DNA of 64,000 nucleotides from Nanosynbacter sp963548005. GTDB taxonomy: Bacteria; Patescibacteriota; Saccharimonadia; Saccharimonadales; Saccharimonadaceae. The position numbers and the translations under genes were made by a program. The notes under the pieces were generated by a model. The model worked only from the letters and a program-made list of their open reading frames with translations. It made no database searches and was not told the origin of the DNA. Within the stretch, counting starts at the first letter, position 1; every line of letters starts with the position of its first letter. The stretch spans positions 31,583 through 95,582 of the forward strand of contig CAUUSW010000004.1 in NCBI GenBank assembly GCA_963548005.1, in the 5' to 3' direction. Shown here piece by piece: positions 26,509 to 34,109 of the stretch.

Positions 26509-27198
26509 TTACCCTCCAAAGCGCCGATTACGTTTTTTGTACTCCTCCAGAATGAACTCCACATCTTTTATCGTCATGTCCGGCCAGTTTTTCTCGATGA
26601 ACATTAGCTCACTGTACGCCGCCCGCCACAGCATGAAATTACTCAATCGCTGTTCGCCGCTTGTTCGCACAATAAGGTCACACGGCGGTACTTCTGGCGC
26701 ATATAAGTTCTGAGCGATCAGTTCTGGTGTCACGTCTTCGACCGCCACGCCCGACTGAACAATTTTTTTAACCGCATCGGCAATTTCCAAATGTCCGCCG
26801 TAATTAAGGCACAAAAGCAGCTCGCCGCCCGTCAAATTCCGCGTTCGTTCCTCAGCTCGCTCAATCGCTTTTCGTAAGGTCTCTGACAGCCCCTCGCGTG
26901 AGCCAATCACCCGCATCCGTACATTGTGCTCCAAAAATATTGGCACGTCCGACTCCAGCACCTTGAGTAGCAGACCCATCAAATGCCCGACCTCCTCCTC
27001 GGAGCGCTTCCAATTTTCTGTACTGAACACATATGCGCTGGCATACTTGACGCCACGGCGCAACGTCTCCAGTAGCACATCCTTCAGACTATTGTATCCC
27101 GCCAAATGTCCCTCATACGCTGGCAGGCCGTGCTGCTTCGCCCAGCGACGATTGCCATCAACGATAAATCCTATATGAGTCGGTGTGTCGCTCTTCAT
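26509..27198 (-). CDS. uppS: Isoprenyl transferase (undecaprenyl diphosphate synthase)
   Basis: UppS makes the C55 lipid carrier from farnesyl diphosphate and isopentenyl diphosphate. The 229-residue protein has the N-terminal catalytic motif VDGNRRWAK (Asp14), FSTENWKR, and the C-terminal signature DLIVRTSGEQRLSNFMLW, in which the Arg residues bind substrate diphosphate. It overlaps the upstream polyprenyl synthase fusion gene by four bases, so the trans- and cis-prenyltransferases are translated together. Length is a little short but typical for CPR. Confidence 0.96.
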   Translation of the reverse strand: MKSDTPTHIGFIVDGNRRWAKQHGLPAYEGHLAGYNSLKDVLLETLRRGVKYASAYVFSTENWKRSEEEVGHLMGLLLKVLESDVPIFLEHNVRMRVIGSREGLSETLRKAIERAEERTRNLTGGELLLCLNYGGHLEIADAVKKIVQSGVAVEDVTPELIAQNLYAPEVPPCDLIVRTSGEQRLSNFMLWRAAYSELMFIEKNWPDMTIKDVEFILEEYKKRNRRFGG

Positions 27199-28673
27199 TT
27201 TCTACGCTCCATAGTGTATTGTATTATCATTTTCATTACCTCTGCGAATTGCCGGCTAAAGCAGCTGACTCGATCGACTGCATCTATCGCTGTTTGAGCA
27301 GCATCTCTCATAATAGCATCAGATGCCTCTACTGCTCCAGAGCTAATCATCATCTGTTGCACTAGCTGTAGCGACCCCTCTGTAACCTCCTTGTTCCCTA
27401 ATATAGCCAAAAGTCTCGCTCTGTCCTCCTCTTTGACATTAGCCAACGTCGCTTGAACCAAAAACGTGTTCTTACCTTCACGAATGTCGTCAAGATTTGC
27501 CTTGCCGGATTCCTTGCTGTCTCCAAATACACCCAGCCAGTCATCACGCAGTTGAAAAGCCACTCCAGCCGGTAAACCAAACGCCTCAAGTTGAGCCAAT
27601 GCCTCATCATCGAGCCGATTCGCAAGCGCCAGAGCACACGCGATAGGATTGACAAAACTATAGTAGCCGCTCTTTTTGCGATATATCTCAAGCACCTGCT
27701 CAGTCGAGCTTGGCCGATCAACCGAAGCAGCCAGGTCATCCAATTGCCCCAAGTTAGTAATAGCAATATATCGGTGCATGACCCTAGCAACAGTACCCGC
27801 AGGTACATCGGCTACACGCTCTGCTTTCATAATTGCCCAGTTCGCTACATGCTGCGTCAAAGTGCCAACGTTAACGGCGGCAAAGTCTGACTCAAACTGC
27901 GTTGGCTGCAGACCAGAAAACGTAGCCTTGTACGCCTCATGCGCTGTTGGATGACCCCGACGAATTGGCGACTTATCTATCACATCATCGATTATGAGCA
28001 GATAGCTATGCATCAACTCAATTGCTGCTGCTAAGTAGCCCGCTGCTTCTTTATCAATAGATAGCTCCCCGCACATCAGCATGACAAGCGCGCCGCGCAG
28101 CCGCTTACCCGGACCAAGCGCATATACTTTTGACTCTTCAAGCGCCCACCGCGATAAATCAGTAAAAGAAACGTTCGCCAAATCTGCTTGAAATTCTTCA
28201 AAAACGTTCGCGATATACTGATTAATCTCTGGGGTACATTGTTCGAGAACAGCTGCCACATCGGTGTTCTTTAGATATTCATCAATCAACCTCACATCCT
28301 GTATATCCTTCTCGCGCCCGCGCCAGTTTTTCCAGCGCCGCAGAAAATCTAGATTGACAAACTTCACACCATCATATTCCACCGCGTAGTCCAGCAGCTC
28401 GTCATACTCAACAATTCGCCCGTCAATTTCCCAGCCATCCCAGATCTCGGCCGATCCATCACACTTCACCAAATACCGGCGTTGATTTTTATCAAGCTTT
28501 TCGGCCCAGTTACTGCTACGAGCAATCTTTTCTAACACGGCCCGGTCAACTGCCACGTCAATATCAGTAGACCGACGAATTCCTAGTTGATCCAAAATAC
28601 CGCTGCCAATGATAATAATCTGATCCAGCGGCAGCCCTAACTCTTTCACGCGCTCGGCAAATGTCTGGCTCAT
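27195..28673 (-). CDS. Nucleotidyltransferase-like domain fused to polyprenyl diphosphate synthase
   Basis: The 492-residue protein is a fusion. Residues about 1-130 resemble a nucleotidyltransferase fold: GSGILDQLGIRRSTDIDVAV has the GS...D-x-D pattern, and REKDIQDVRLIDEYL ends the domain as in AbiEii-like proteins. Residues about 150-490 are an all-alpha isoprenyl diphosphate synthase with first aspartate motif DDVID (near residue 235), RRGHPT beside it, GKRLRG, and second motif DDWLGVFGD in place of the usual DDxxD. The synthase should supply allylic diphosphates to UppS, whose gene overlaps by four bases. The role of the N-terminal domain is unknown. It overlaps frr by one base. Confidence 0.85.
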   Translation of the reverse strand: MSQTFAERVKELGLPLDQIIIIGSGILDQLGIRRSTDIDVAVDRAVLEKIARSSNWAEKLDKNQRRYLVKCDGSAEIWDGWEIDGRIVEYDELLDYAVEYDGVKFVNLDFLRRWKNWRGREKDIQDVRLIDEYLKNTDVAAVLEQCTPEINQYIANVFEEFQADLANVSFTDLSRWALEESKVYALGPGKRLRGALVMLMCGELSIDKEAAGYLAAAIELMHSYLLIIDDVIDKSPIRRGHPTAHEAYKATFSGLQPTQFESDFAAVNVGTLTQHVANWAIMKAERVADVPAGTVARVMHRYIAITNLGQLDDLAASVDRPSSTEQVLEIYRKKSGYYSFVNPIACALALANRLDDEALAQLEAFGLPAGVAFQLRDDWLGVFGDSKESGKANLDDIREGKNTFLVQATLANVKEEDRARLLAILGNKEVTEGSLQLVQQMMISSGAVEASDAIMRDAAQTAIDAVDRVSCFSRQFAEVMKMIIQYTMERRK

Positions 28674-29227
28674 TAAACCGTCAACACATCCTTTTCTTTT
28701 ACCTTAAACGCGTCGTCAATTTGCGCCTGTACTTTGCTCATCAGTGCATCAATTTCCTTCTCGACTCGCTTGAGGTCGTCCTCGCCGAGCTCCTTGGCAT
28801 CCTTCATCCGCTTGGCCTCCTTCAGGGCGTCCTGGCGAATCGTCCGCATAGCGATTCGCGCCTCTTCAACCTTTTCGCTCACCTGCTTGACTAATTGCTT
28901 GCGGCGTTCCTCAGTCAGCGCTGGCACTGGCACGCGCACCACCCGCCCGTCATCGGACGGATTAAAGCCCAAACTCTGATTATCGCGAATCGCCGCCGAA
29001 ATCGCCGTAATATTACCTGGATCAAACGGCGTCACTACTAGCATCTGCGCCTCCGGCGCCGTCACATTTGCCACCTGGTTCAGCGGCATTTTTGCGCCGT
29101 ACGCCTCCACCATCACGCCGTCCAGCATCCCGGCATGCGCCCGGCCCGTCCGCACCTTTTTCAGCTCGTCCTGAAAATGACTAAATGCCTGCGCCATTTT
29201 ATCCTCATATGGTTGTGTGTCAAACAT
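28673..29227 (-). CDS. frr: Ribosome recycling factor
   Basis: RRF splits post-termination ribosomes with EF-G. The 184-residue protein matches the family length and contains the N-terminal helix LKKVRTGRAHAGMLDGV, the domain II segment VRVPVPALTEERRKQLVKQ, and the C-terminal helix ending in KEIDALMSKVQAQIDDAFKVKEKDVL. The start is preceded by GGGAGGAAAT and a TGCTATAAT extended -10 box about 30 bases upstream. It leads the frr-polyprenyl synthase-uppS-rseP-CPBP-proS series. Confidence 0.97.
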   Translation of the reverse strand: MFDTQPYEDKMAQAFSHFQDELKKVRTGRAHAGMLDGVMVEAYGAKMPLNQVANVTAPEAQMLVVTPFDPGNITAISAAIRDNQSLGFNPSDDGRVVRVPVPALTEERRKQLVKQVSEKVEEARIAMRTIRQDALKEAKRMKDAKELGEDDLKRVEKEIDALMSKVQAQIDDAFKVKEKDVLTV

Positions 29228-29282
29228 ATTTCCTCCCGTTATCTACCATCCATTATAGCAGACTGATGACGGGGTTGTCTGC

Positions 29283-29311
29283 TTGACTTATCCAAACATT
29301 CATGCTAAAAT
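29283..29311 (+). promoter_or_regulatory. Promoter of the 223-residue unknown gene
   Basis: TTGACT (29283-29288) and a TGCTAAAAT extended -10 (29306-29311) are spaced by 17 bases, 37 bases before the start codon. Confidence 0.55.
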
Positions 29312-29348
29312 CAAAACGTTAACGTATAACTAAACAGAAACTTAGAAG

Positions 29349-30020
29349 ATGGCCTACGATATTGAACGACTAGACTGGATTGGAAAAGACGGAAAGAGGA
29401 CAAAGAGAAGACCAACTCCGCTTAGTCCTGAGGAAATTGCAGCACGTAACAGTGGCTATAATGCAGACCTTTACGGTAATCTCCCGGATGGTATCAACGA
29501 GCCTACTGGCGACGTGAAAACACCAGGCGACCAAGATGAGAGTGATCAATTCTTTGATGAGGCTACCACGATCGCCGCTGAGAATAATGACACTCTTGAT
29601 GCCGACAAAGAACGCTCCGACGGCTTCAAGACCGTAAAAGTTAGATACGAGGGACGAGAATTCACCATCCGCCGTGCAGAAGACTGGTATATGGAGGAGC
29701 ACCCCGAAACACCACGAGCAACCATCGAATTTCCGCCAATGCCTATTGATTACTTGGGCGTCACTGGCATTCACCATGTCAAGCTCATCGAGAGCGCACC
29801 CGACACGTGGGAATGTGTCATCGAAAACGATATTACTAGTGGTAACGAGCAAGACCTACCGCCCGAATATAGAAATATGCAACGTCCACTTTCGCTGCAT
29901 GAAACCCAAATCAAACATAGCATTCTCTCTCACCCAGAACTCATTGATCCAGAGGACCAAAAAAATCTCCAACGAGTAGCCGATCCTTATGCGGAACTAA
30001 CCCCACCAGAAGCTGCGTGA
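29349..30020 (+). CDS. Unknown acidic protein (223 residues)
   Basis: I recognise no family. The protein starts with a basic segment (KDGKRTKRRPTPLSPEE), continues with a Gly/Asp-rich low-complexity part, and has a folded-looking central region with VRYEGREFTIRRAEDWY and TGIHHVKLIESAPDTWECVI. No signal peptide or membrane helix is seen. It stands upstream of recF on the same strand; 14 bases separate its stop from the recF GTG, but recF has its own -10 box in that gap. It has a strong promoter. Confidence 0.72.
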   Translation: MAYDIERLDWIGKDGKRTKRRPTPLSPEEIAARNSGYNADLYGNLPDGINEPTGDVKTPGDQDESDQFFDEATTIAAENNDTLDADKERSDGFKTVKVRYEGREFTIRRAEDWYMEEHPETPRATIEFPPMPIDYLGVTGIHHVKLIESAPDTWECVIENDITSGNEQDLPPEYRNMQRPLSLHETQIKHSILSHPELIDPEDQKNLQRVADPYAELTPPEAA

Positions 30021-30026
30021 TATAAT
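30021..30026 (+). promoter_or_regulatory. Extended -10 box directly before recF
   Basis: TGATATAAT lies eight bases before the recF GTG codon and starts inside the stop codon of the upstream gene. The recF message should be leaderless or have one or two leader bases. Confidence 0.45.
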
Positions 30027-30034
30027 TATCGTTA

Positions 30035-31090
30035 GTGATAACACACATTAAACTATATCATTTTCGCTCCTACAGCCTCTATGAGACGACGCTCGCACCG
30101 GGCGGCACCGTCATCATTGGACCAAACGGCACCGGCAAGACAAACTTGCTCGAAGCGATATACGTCGCCATCCGCGGCAGTAGCTTTCGCGGCAGCCTCA
30201 CTGATTGCATGCAGCACGACCAAACGCAAACCATCATCCATCTCGAAACTAATAACACCCCCCGACGTCTCCAGCTGCTCCGCACAGCCAACGGCACGAT
30301 AAATAAAGAGTTCACGATTAACGATAGTCGCAGCAAGCTCCTCCCCCGCAAACATCGCCTGCCGGTCGTTCTGTTTGAGCCGAGCGAGCTACGACTCATC
30401 TCTTCCTCGCCATCGCGGCGGCGGGATTTTCTGGACGGTATATTATCTCGGCTGGATGCTCAATACGAAGCCACTCTCCGCGCCTTTCATCGAACCTTGC
30501 TGCAGCGCAACGAACTGCTCAAGCACCCCCGCGAGACGACCCAAAACTGGCGTGATCATCTCTTTGCCTGGGACATTAAGTTCGTCCAGCTAGCGACCCA
30601 CATCACCCAGGCTCGCGCTAAATTCTTGACTAAGCACGAGGCGGCGCTGAGTAGTTTATATGCAGCACTGGCGGGACGCAAGACAGCTTTTGCAGCTGCT
30701 TATCAAGCCAGTGCTTCACTTGATCAATATGAACAAGCGCTCCTCGACCGTCTGCAGCGCGCCCGCGACTATGAGATCGCTACAGGCCATACTTCGGCCG
30801 GCCCACACCGCGAAGATTTTACTACTTTCCTTCACAACCAGCCGGCCATCAAAGTTGCCTCACGCGGCGAAATGCGTACCATTATGCTGGCCTTCAAACT
30901 GCTCGAGCTGGAACTGCAAACAAAAGCTAGCCAATCACGGCCGCTCATCCTCCTGGATGACGTGTTTTCTGAACTAGATGCCACTCGCGAAAAGCTTCTC
31001 CAAGAAACCATCCAACATCATCAATTCGTGGTCACCACCACCGACGCCCGCCACCAGAGGGATGATTGCCTGATAATCTCAACACGCTAA
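30035..31090 (+). CDS. recF: DNA replication and repair protein RecF
   Basis: RecF is an SMC-like ATPase that binds gapped DNA and helps RecOR load RecA. The 351-residue protein opens with ITHIKLYHFRSY, has Walker A GPNGTGKTN at about 32-40, the ABC-type signature region TSAGPHREDF, and Walker B LILLDDVFSELD. Its length is typical. The start is a GTG. No dnaA or dnaN lies nearby, unlike the classical origin cluster. It converges on tsf with a bidirectional terminator between them. Confidence 0.95.
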   Translation: MITHIKLYHFRSYSLYETTLAPGGTVIIGPNGTGKTNLLEAIYVAIRGSSFRGSLTDCMQHDQTQTIIHLETNNTPRRLQLLRTANGTINKEFTINDSRSKLLPRKHRLPVVLFEPSELRLISSSPSRRRDFLDGILSRLDAQYEATLRAFHRTLLQRNELLKHPRETTQNWRDHLFAWDIKFVQLATHITQARAKFLTKHEAALSSLYAALAGRKTAFAAAYQASASLDQYEQALLDRLQRARDYEIATGHTSAGPHREDFTTFLHNQPAIKVASRGEMRTIMLAFKLLELELQTKASQSRPLILLDDVFSELDATREKLLQETIQHHQFVVTTTDARHQRDDCLIISTR

Positions 31091-31114
31091 AATCCCGCCA
31101 AAATGGCGGGATTT
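31089..31114. terminator. Bidirectional terminator between recF and tsf
   Basis: AAATCCCGCC and GGCGGGATTT form a perfect ten-base-pair stem with a five-base loop. A-rich and T-rich flanks let it serve both strands; it begins at the recF stop codon. Confidence 0.8.
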
Positions 31115-31141
31115 ATCATGCTAAGCCAAAGTATGACGATA

Positions 31142-31738
31142 TTATTCGCTCACGCCCAGCTCGATTCGCCTAAACTGACGAACCACGATGTTTTCGCCGA
31201 GTTTAGCGATCGCTTCCTTGACGTGCTGCTCAACCGTCTTAGAATCGTCCAAAATGTATGCCTGGCTCATCAACACTTGCTCAACAAAATGCTTTTTCAA
31301 TTGACCTTCAACGATTTTTTCGCGCATTTCTTCAGGCTTGCTTGCCAATGCCTCGCTAGCCATCAACTCAGTCTTCACCCGCTCCATTTCCTCAGCCGGA
31401 ATGTCCGCCTCAGAAACATACTTCGGACTCATGGCTGCAATTTGCATGGCAATTTCATGCGCCAATGTCTTGAAATCATCCAGCCGCGCCACGAAGTCGG
31501 TCTCACAGTTCACTTCAACCACCACGCCAATTCGACCCGAGTGCACATAGCCCTCGATCAAGCCTTCGCGCGCCTCGCGGTCGCCTTTTTTCTCAGCCTT
31601 GGTCAAGCCTTTCTTGCGCATCGCCTCCAGCGCCTTGTCAAAATCACCATCAGTTTCGACTAGCGCCTTCTTTGCATCAGTCAAACCCACGCCAGTTAAT
31701 TCGCGCAGCTTTTTAATGTCGTCAACTGAAACTCCCAT
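31142..31738 (-). CDS. tsf: Translation elongation factor Ts
   Basis: EF-Ts recharges EF-Tu with GTP. The 198-residue protein carries the N-terminal UBA-like domain with IKKLRELTGVGLTDAKKALVE, the core motif HSGRIGVVVEVNCETDFVA and the helix IAMQIAAMSPKYV. It is the short bacterial form, lacking one core subdomain copy of the E. coli protein. It begins one base after rpsB stops, the classical rpsB-tsf operon. A start with ATG after GGAG is evident. Confidence 0.97.
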   Translation of the reverse strand: MGVSVDDIKKLRELTGVGLTDAKKALVETDGDFDKALEAMRKKGLTKAEKKGDREAREGLIEGYVHSGRIGVVVEVNCETDFVARLDDFKTLAHEIAMQIAAMSPKYVSEADIPAEEMERVKTELMASEALASKPEEMREKIVEGQLKKHFVEQVLMSQAYILDDSKTVEQHVKEAIAKLGENIVVRQFRRIELGVSE

Positions 31739-31739
31739 C

Positions 31740-32468
31740 CTATTTCTCCTCTTTTTTCACTGGTTTTTCTTCAGCTTTCACGCTACCCGCACCCTCAGCT
31801 ACGGCCGCCGTGAAGTAGTCAAGTAGCTGCTGGATGCTCTTGATCGCATCGTCGTTGCCTGGGATAACATAATTGATGCCCGTTGGATTGACATTAGTAT
31901 CAACCACGGCAAACACCGGCACGCCCAGAGCCTCTGCCTCGCACACTGCGTTCGCATCAGTCAGCGCGTCAACCACGACCACTGCGCCCGGCTTGCCCAT
32001 CAAATTCTTAATGCCACCGTATTTGAAATTCAGGTTATCAATTTCCTCCTGGAAGCGCTGCACCTCTAGCTTGTTGTAGCGCTTTTCCAGGTCGCCCGAC
32101 GCCATCCGCTTCTCGAGGTTCTTCAACTTCTTGATCTGCTGAGCAATCGTTGCGCCGTTGGTCAGCATACCGCCGATCCAGCGTTCAACCACGTACGGCT
32201 GATTGATACTCTCGGCCGCTTGACGCACCACGTCTTTGGCTTGTTTTTTCGTACCGACGAACAGCACCTTTTTACCGCTAGCGGCGATTTTTGTCAGCTC
32301 CGGCAGCGCCTTCTCCAGCGCCTCAGCCGTCTTTACCAAATCAATGATATGGCTATCCTGGCGTTTTGAATGGATGTATGGCGCCATCTTCGGGTGCCAG
32401 CGGCTAGTTTTGTGTCCAAAATGAACACCAGCTTCAAACAAAGCTTTCATATCTACTGTTACAGACAT
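31740..32468 (-). CDS. rpsB: 30S ribosomal protein S2
   Basis: The 242-residue protein has the S2 signatures MKALFEAGVHFGHKTSRWHPKM, a central coiled region (KKLKNLEKRMASGDLEKRY) and GKPGAVVVVDALTDANAV with PVFAVVDTNVNP. It is the first gene of the rpsB-tsf operon. The C-terminal 20 residues are Lys/Glu-rich and low in complexity. The upstream leader contains a GC-rich hairpin that may serve feedback control by S2. Confidence 0.98.
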   Translation of the reverse strand: MSVTVDMKALFEAGVHFGHKTSRWHPKMAPYIHSKRQDSHIIDLVKTAEALEKALPELTKIAASGKKVLFVGTKKQAKDVVRQAAESINQPYVVERWIGGMLTNGATIAQQIKKLKNLEKRMASGDLEKRYNKLEVQRFQEEIDNLNFKYGGIKNLMGKPGAVVVVDALTDANAVCEAEALGVPVFAVVDTNVNPTGINYVIPGNDDAIKSIQQLLDYFTAAVAEGAGSVKAEEKPVKKEEK

Positions 32469-32487
32469 TAAGTTACTCCTTTTCCTC

Positions 32488-32572
32488 GCCCGCCGCTTAT
32501 TGGAGCTGCGACGGGCTGTGTCGTTATGTTTAGTTACCCGCTAATTATACCACTAGTAAACATCAGACGCAA
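32488..32572 (-). promoter_or_regulatory. rpsB promoter and leader hairpin
   Basis: TTGCGT (32567-32572) and TATAAT (32544-32549) are spaced by 17 bases on the minus strand. The leader holds a stem of GCCCGTCGC with GCGGCGGGC (32488-32516, one mismatched central pair) just before the AAGGAG ribosome site. Leaders of rpsB are known targets of S2 autoregulation in other bacteria; that this is one is inference. Confidence 0.5.
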
Positions 32573-32676
32573 CTACGTCGTAACGAGTCCTTGTTGCATT
32601 TATGCCTATCTGGCCCTCTCGTAGACACTAGCGCCCCGTCACTTGTTTTAAGTTTGCATTGCTCCTCATTTTTTGC

Positions 32677-32682
32677 TAAAAT
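32677..32682 (+). promoter_or_regulatory. Extended -10 box directly before rpmE
   Basis: TGCTAAAAT ends nine bases before the rpmE ATG, with a TTGCAT at 32654-32659 and a 17-base spacer. The leader can be only about two or three bases. Confidence 0.5.
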
Positions 32683-32691
32683 ACCAAGGTT

Positions 32692-33078
32692 ATGAAAAGC
32701 AGTATTCACCCACAGAACTATCGCCCGGTCGTATTTAGCGACGATCAAGCGGGCTTCGCGTTCTTGACTCAGTCAACGGCGCAAACCACGGATACCATCG
32801 TTTGGGAAGATGGCAAAACTTATCCGCTCGTCAAGGTGCACATCTCTAGCGCCTCGCATCCATTCTTCACCGGCGAAGAAAAGATCATCGACACCGAGGG
32901 TCGTGTTGACCGGTTCAAGGCGCGCCAAGCAGCTGCCCAGGCTCGCAAGGCAGCCCTAGCCAACAAAGCCAAGAAGGCTGCCGCCAAAAAAGCCGCCAAG
33001 GCAGCAGACGATGACACAGACGACACGAAGAAGAAAGCGGCTGCACCTAAGGCAAAGAGCAAGAAAGCTAAGAAATAA
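32692..33078 (+). CDS. rpmE2: 50S ribosomal protein L31, type B, with basic C-terminal extension
   Basis: Residues 1-80 match type B (zinc-free) L31: MKSSIHPQNYRPVVFSD, ISSASHPFFTGEEKIIDTEGRVDRF, with no CxxC motif. Residues about 81-128 are an unusual tail of Ala/Lys-rich repeats (KKAAAKKAAKAADDD), making the protein about 40 residues longer than normal. The tail resembles histone-like or ribosomal extensions that contact RNA. It stands alone, with its own promoter and a strong terminator. Confidence 0.92.
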   Translation: MKSSIHPQNYRPVVFSDDQAGFAFLTQSTAQTTDTIVWEDGKTYPLVKVHISSASHPFFTGEEKIIDTEGRVDRFKARQAAAQARKAALANKAKKAAAKKAAKAADDDTDDTKKKAAAPKAKSKKAKK

Positions 33079-33103
33079 CTCGAGTCACGACACAGTATAG
33101 CTC

Positions 33104-33132
33104 AAAACCACCCCAACGACCGGGGTGGTTTT
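33104..33132. terminator. Terminator behind rpmE
   Basis: AAAACCACCCC and GGGGTGGTTTT form a perfect eleven-pair stem with a seven-base loop. It works for rpmE and, read on the other strand, for nothing obvious, since the next gene converges from 33955 and ends at 33173, so it can serve both. Confidence 0.85.
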
Positions 33133-33172
33133 AGGTTAACAAGACTTAACGAAAATTGCCAACTAGATCAGA

Positions 33173-33955
33173 TTACCGCCCCTGCTGAAGCTGTTCTTCA
33201 AACTCCCCCTGTTTCCGAACCGCTAGCTTGGCTTCAATAACTCTAGCCATAGTTTGTACCGATCGCTGATAGTTAACCACACCTTCGGAGCTTGCAGGCT
33301 TGTCAACTCGTGAGCCCTCAATAAATGAACCGTCTCTATTCAAGTCAATGGTAGTACAATGACCGTCAGGATGAGACCAGCTTACATAATGCCGCACAGG
33401 CCCACCATCACCCGGCTCAAAACACGACACCTCCTTCAAAATGCCAGTGCTCCTATCTAGGGCAAACTCATCCATATGCCTGTTGAGCGCTGTCGTAGGA
33501 CCTCCTTCATAGGCACGCGCTACACCGACAACCTGCTCGCCGCCCCTAGTAGCAACGAAGTCATCCGCAGGAAAACCAGGACTAAACCTAACCTCCATCC
33601 CCCTCAGCGATTCCAGATTATAATCTTTTACTAAACCTTCGAGCTGCTGCTCATTTGGGGTACCAGATGTAAGTTGCCCAACGGTATCAAACATCTTATC
33701 AAAATACTCGGGAGAACCGGGCTGTATTTCCGGACTTGGTTCCGCCAGATTTTCTCCTTTCGCGGTCCTTGCTGCAACCCATTCCCCCACTTTACGTTCT
33801 GCTTCGCGACGTCTTTTTATTTTCTCTTTGCGTTCCCAGGTCCTATTTTCTTCTTGTGCCATCTCCCAGGCCTTCTTGACATTACGAATCCGCCCAAAAT
33901 TTGTCCCGAAGGTTTCGTTGACCATACGTCGTGTTGCTTGTAATAATTTGCCCAT
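33173..33955 (-). CDS. Unknown protein (260 residues)
   Basis: I recognise no family. Residues about 25-75 form a long basic coiled-coil-like helix (EENRTWERKEKIKRRREAER). The rest is a mixed domain with VRFSPGFPADDF, HYVSWSHPDGHCTTIDL and a C-terminal Gln/Glu-rich helix. No signal peptide is seen. The promoter (TTGACA 34034-34039, 17 bases, TAATAT 34011-34016) shares a 30-base pattern with that of the unknown gene at 62662-63267, which hints at common control. Confidence 0.72.
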   Translation of the reverse strand: MGKLLQATRRMVNETFGTNFGRIRNVKKAWEMAQEENRTWERKEKIKRRREAERKVGEWVAARTAKGENLAEPSPEIQPGSPEYFDKMFDTVGQLTSGTPNEQQLEGLVKDYNLESLRGMEVRFSPGFPADDFVATRGGEQVVGVARAYEGGPTTALNRHMDEFALDRSTGILKEVSCFEPGDGGPVRHYVSWSHPDGHCTTIDLNRDGSFIEGSRVDKPASSEGVVNYQRSVQTMARVIEAKLAVRKQGEFEEQLQQGR

Positions 33956-34010
33956 ACTTTTTATTTTCCTTATCTTTGCTACTGCAATACGTGATGTACC
34001 AATGGTCTAC

Positions 34011-34039
34011 ATATTACTCTATTTTTCTTTATTTGTCAA
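34011..34039 (-). promoter_or_regulatory. Promoter of the 260-residue unknown gene
   Basis: TTGACA and TAATAT with 17-base spacing; the spacer is almost pure A plus T with AAAAA runs. The leader is about 50 bases long. Confidence 0.6.
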
Positions 34040-34096
34040 GTATTTTATCATACTATCGGTATTTTACTAGTAAGCCCGCCGCCCCCACCAATATGC

Positions 34097-34102
34097 TATA
34101 AT
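34097..34102 (+). promoter_or_regulatory. Extended -10 box directly before prfA
   Basis: TGCTATAAT ends seven bases before the prfA ATG, so the transcript start should fall on or beside the start codon. No ribosome-binding site is present. Confidence 0.5.
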
Positions 34103-34109
34103 AATCCAT

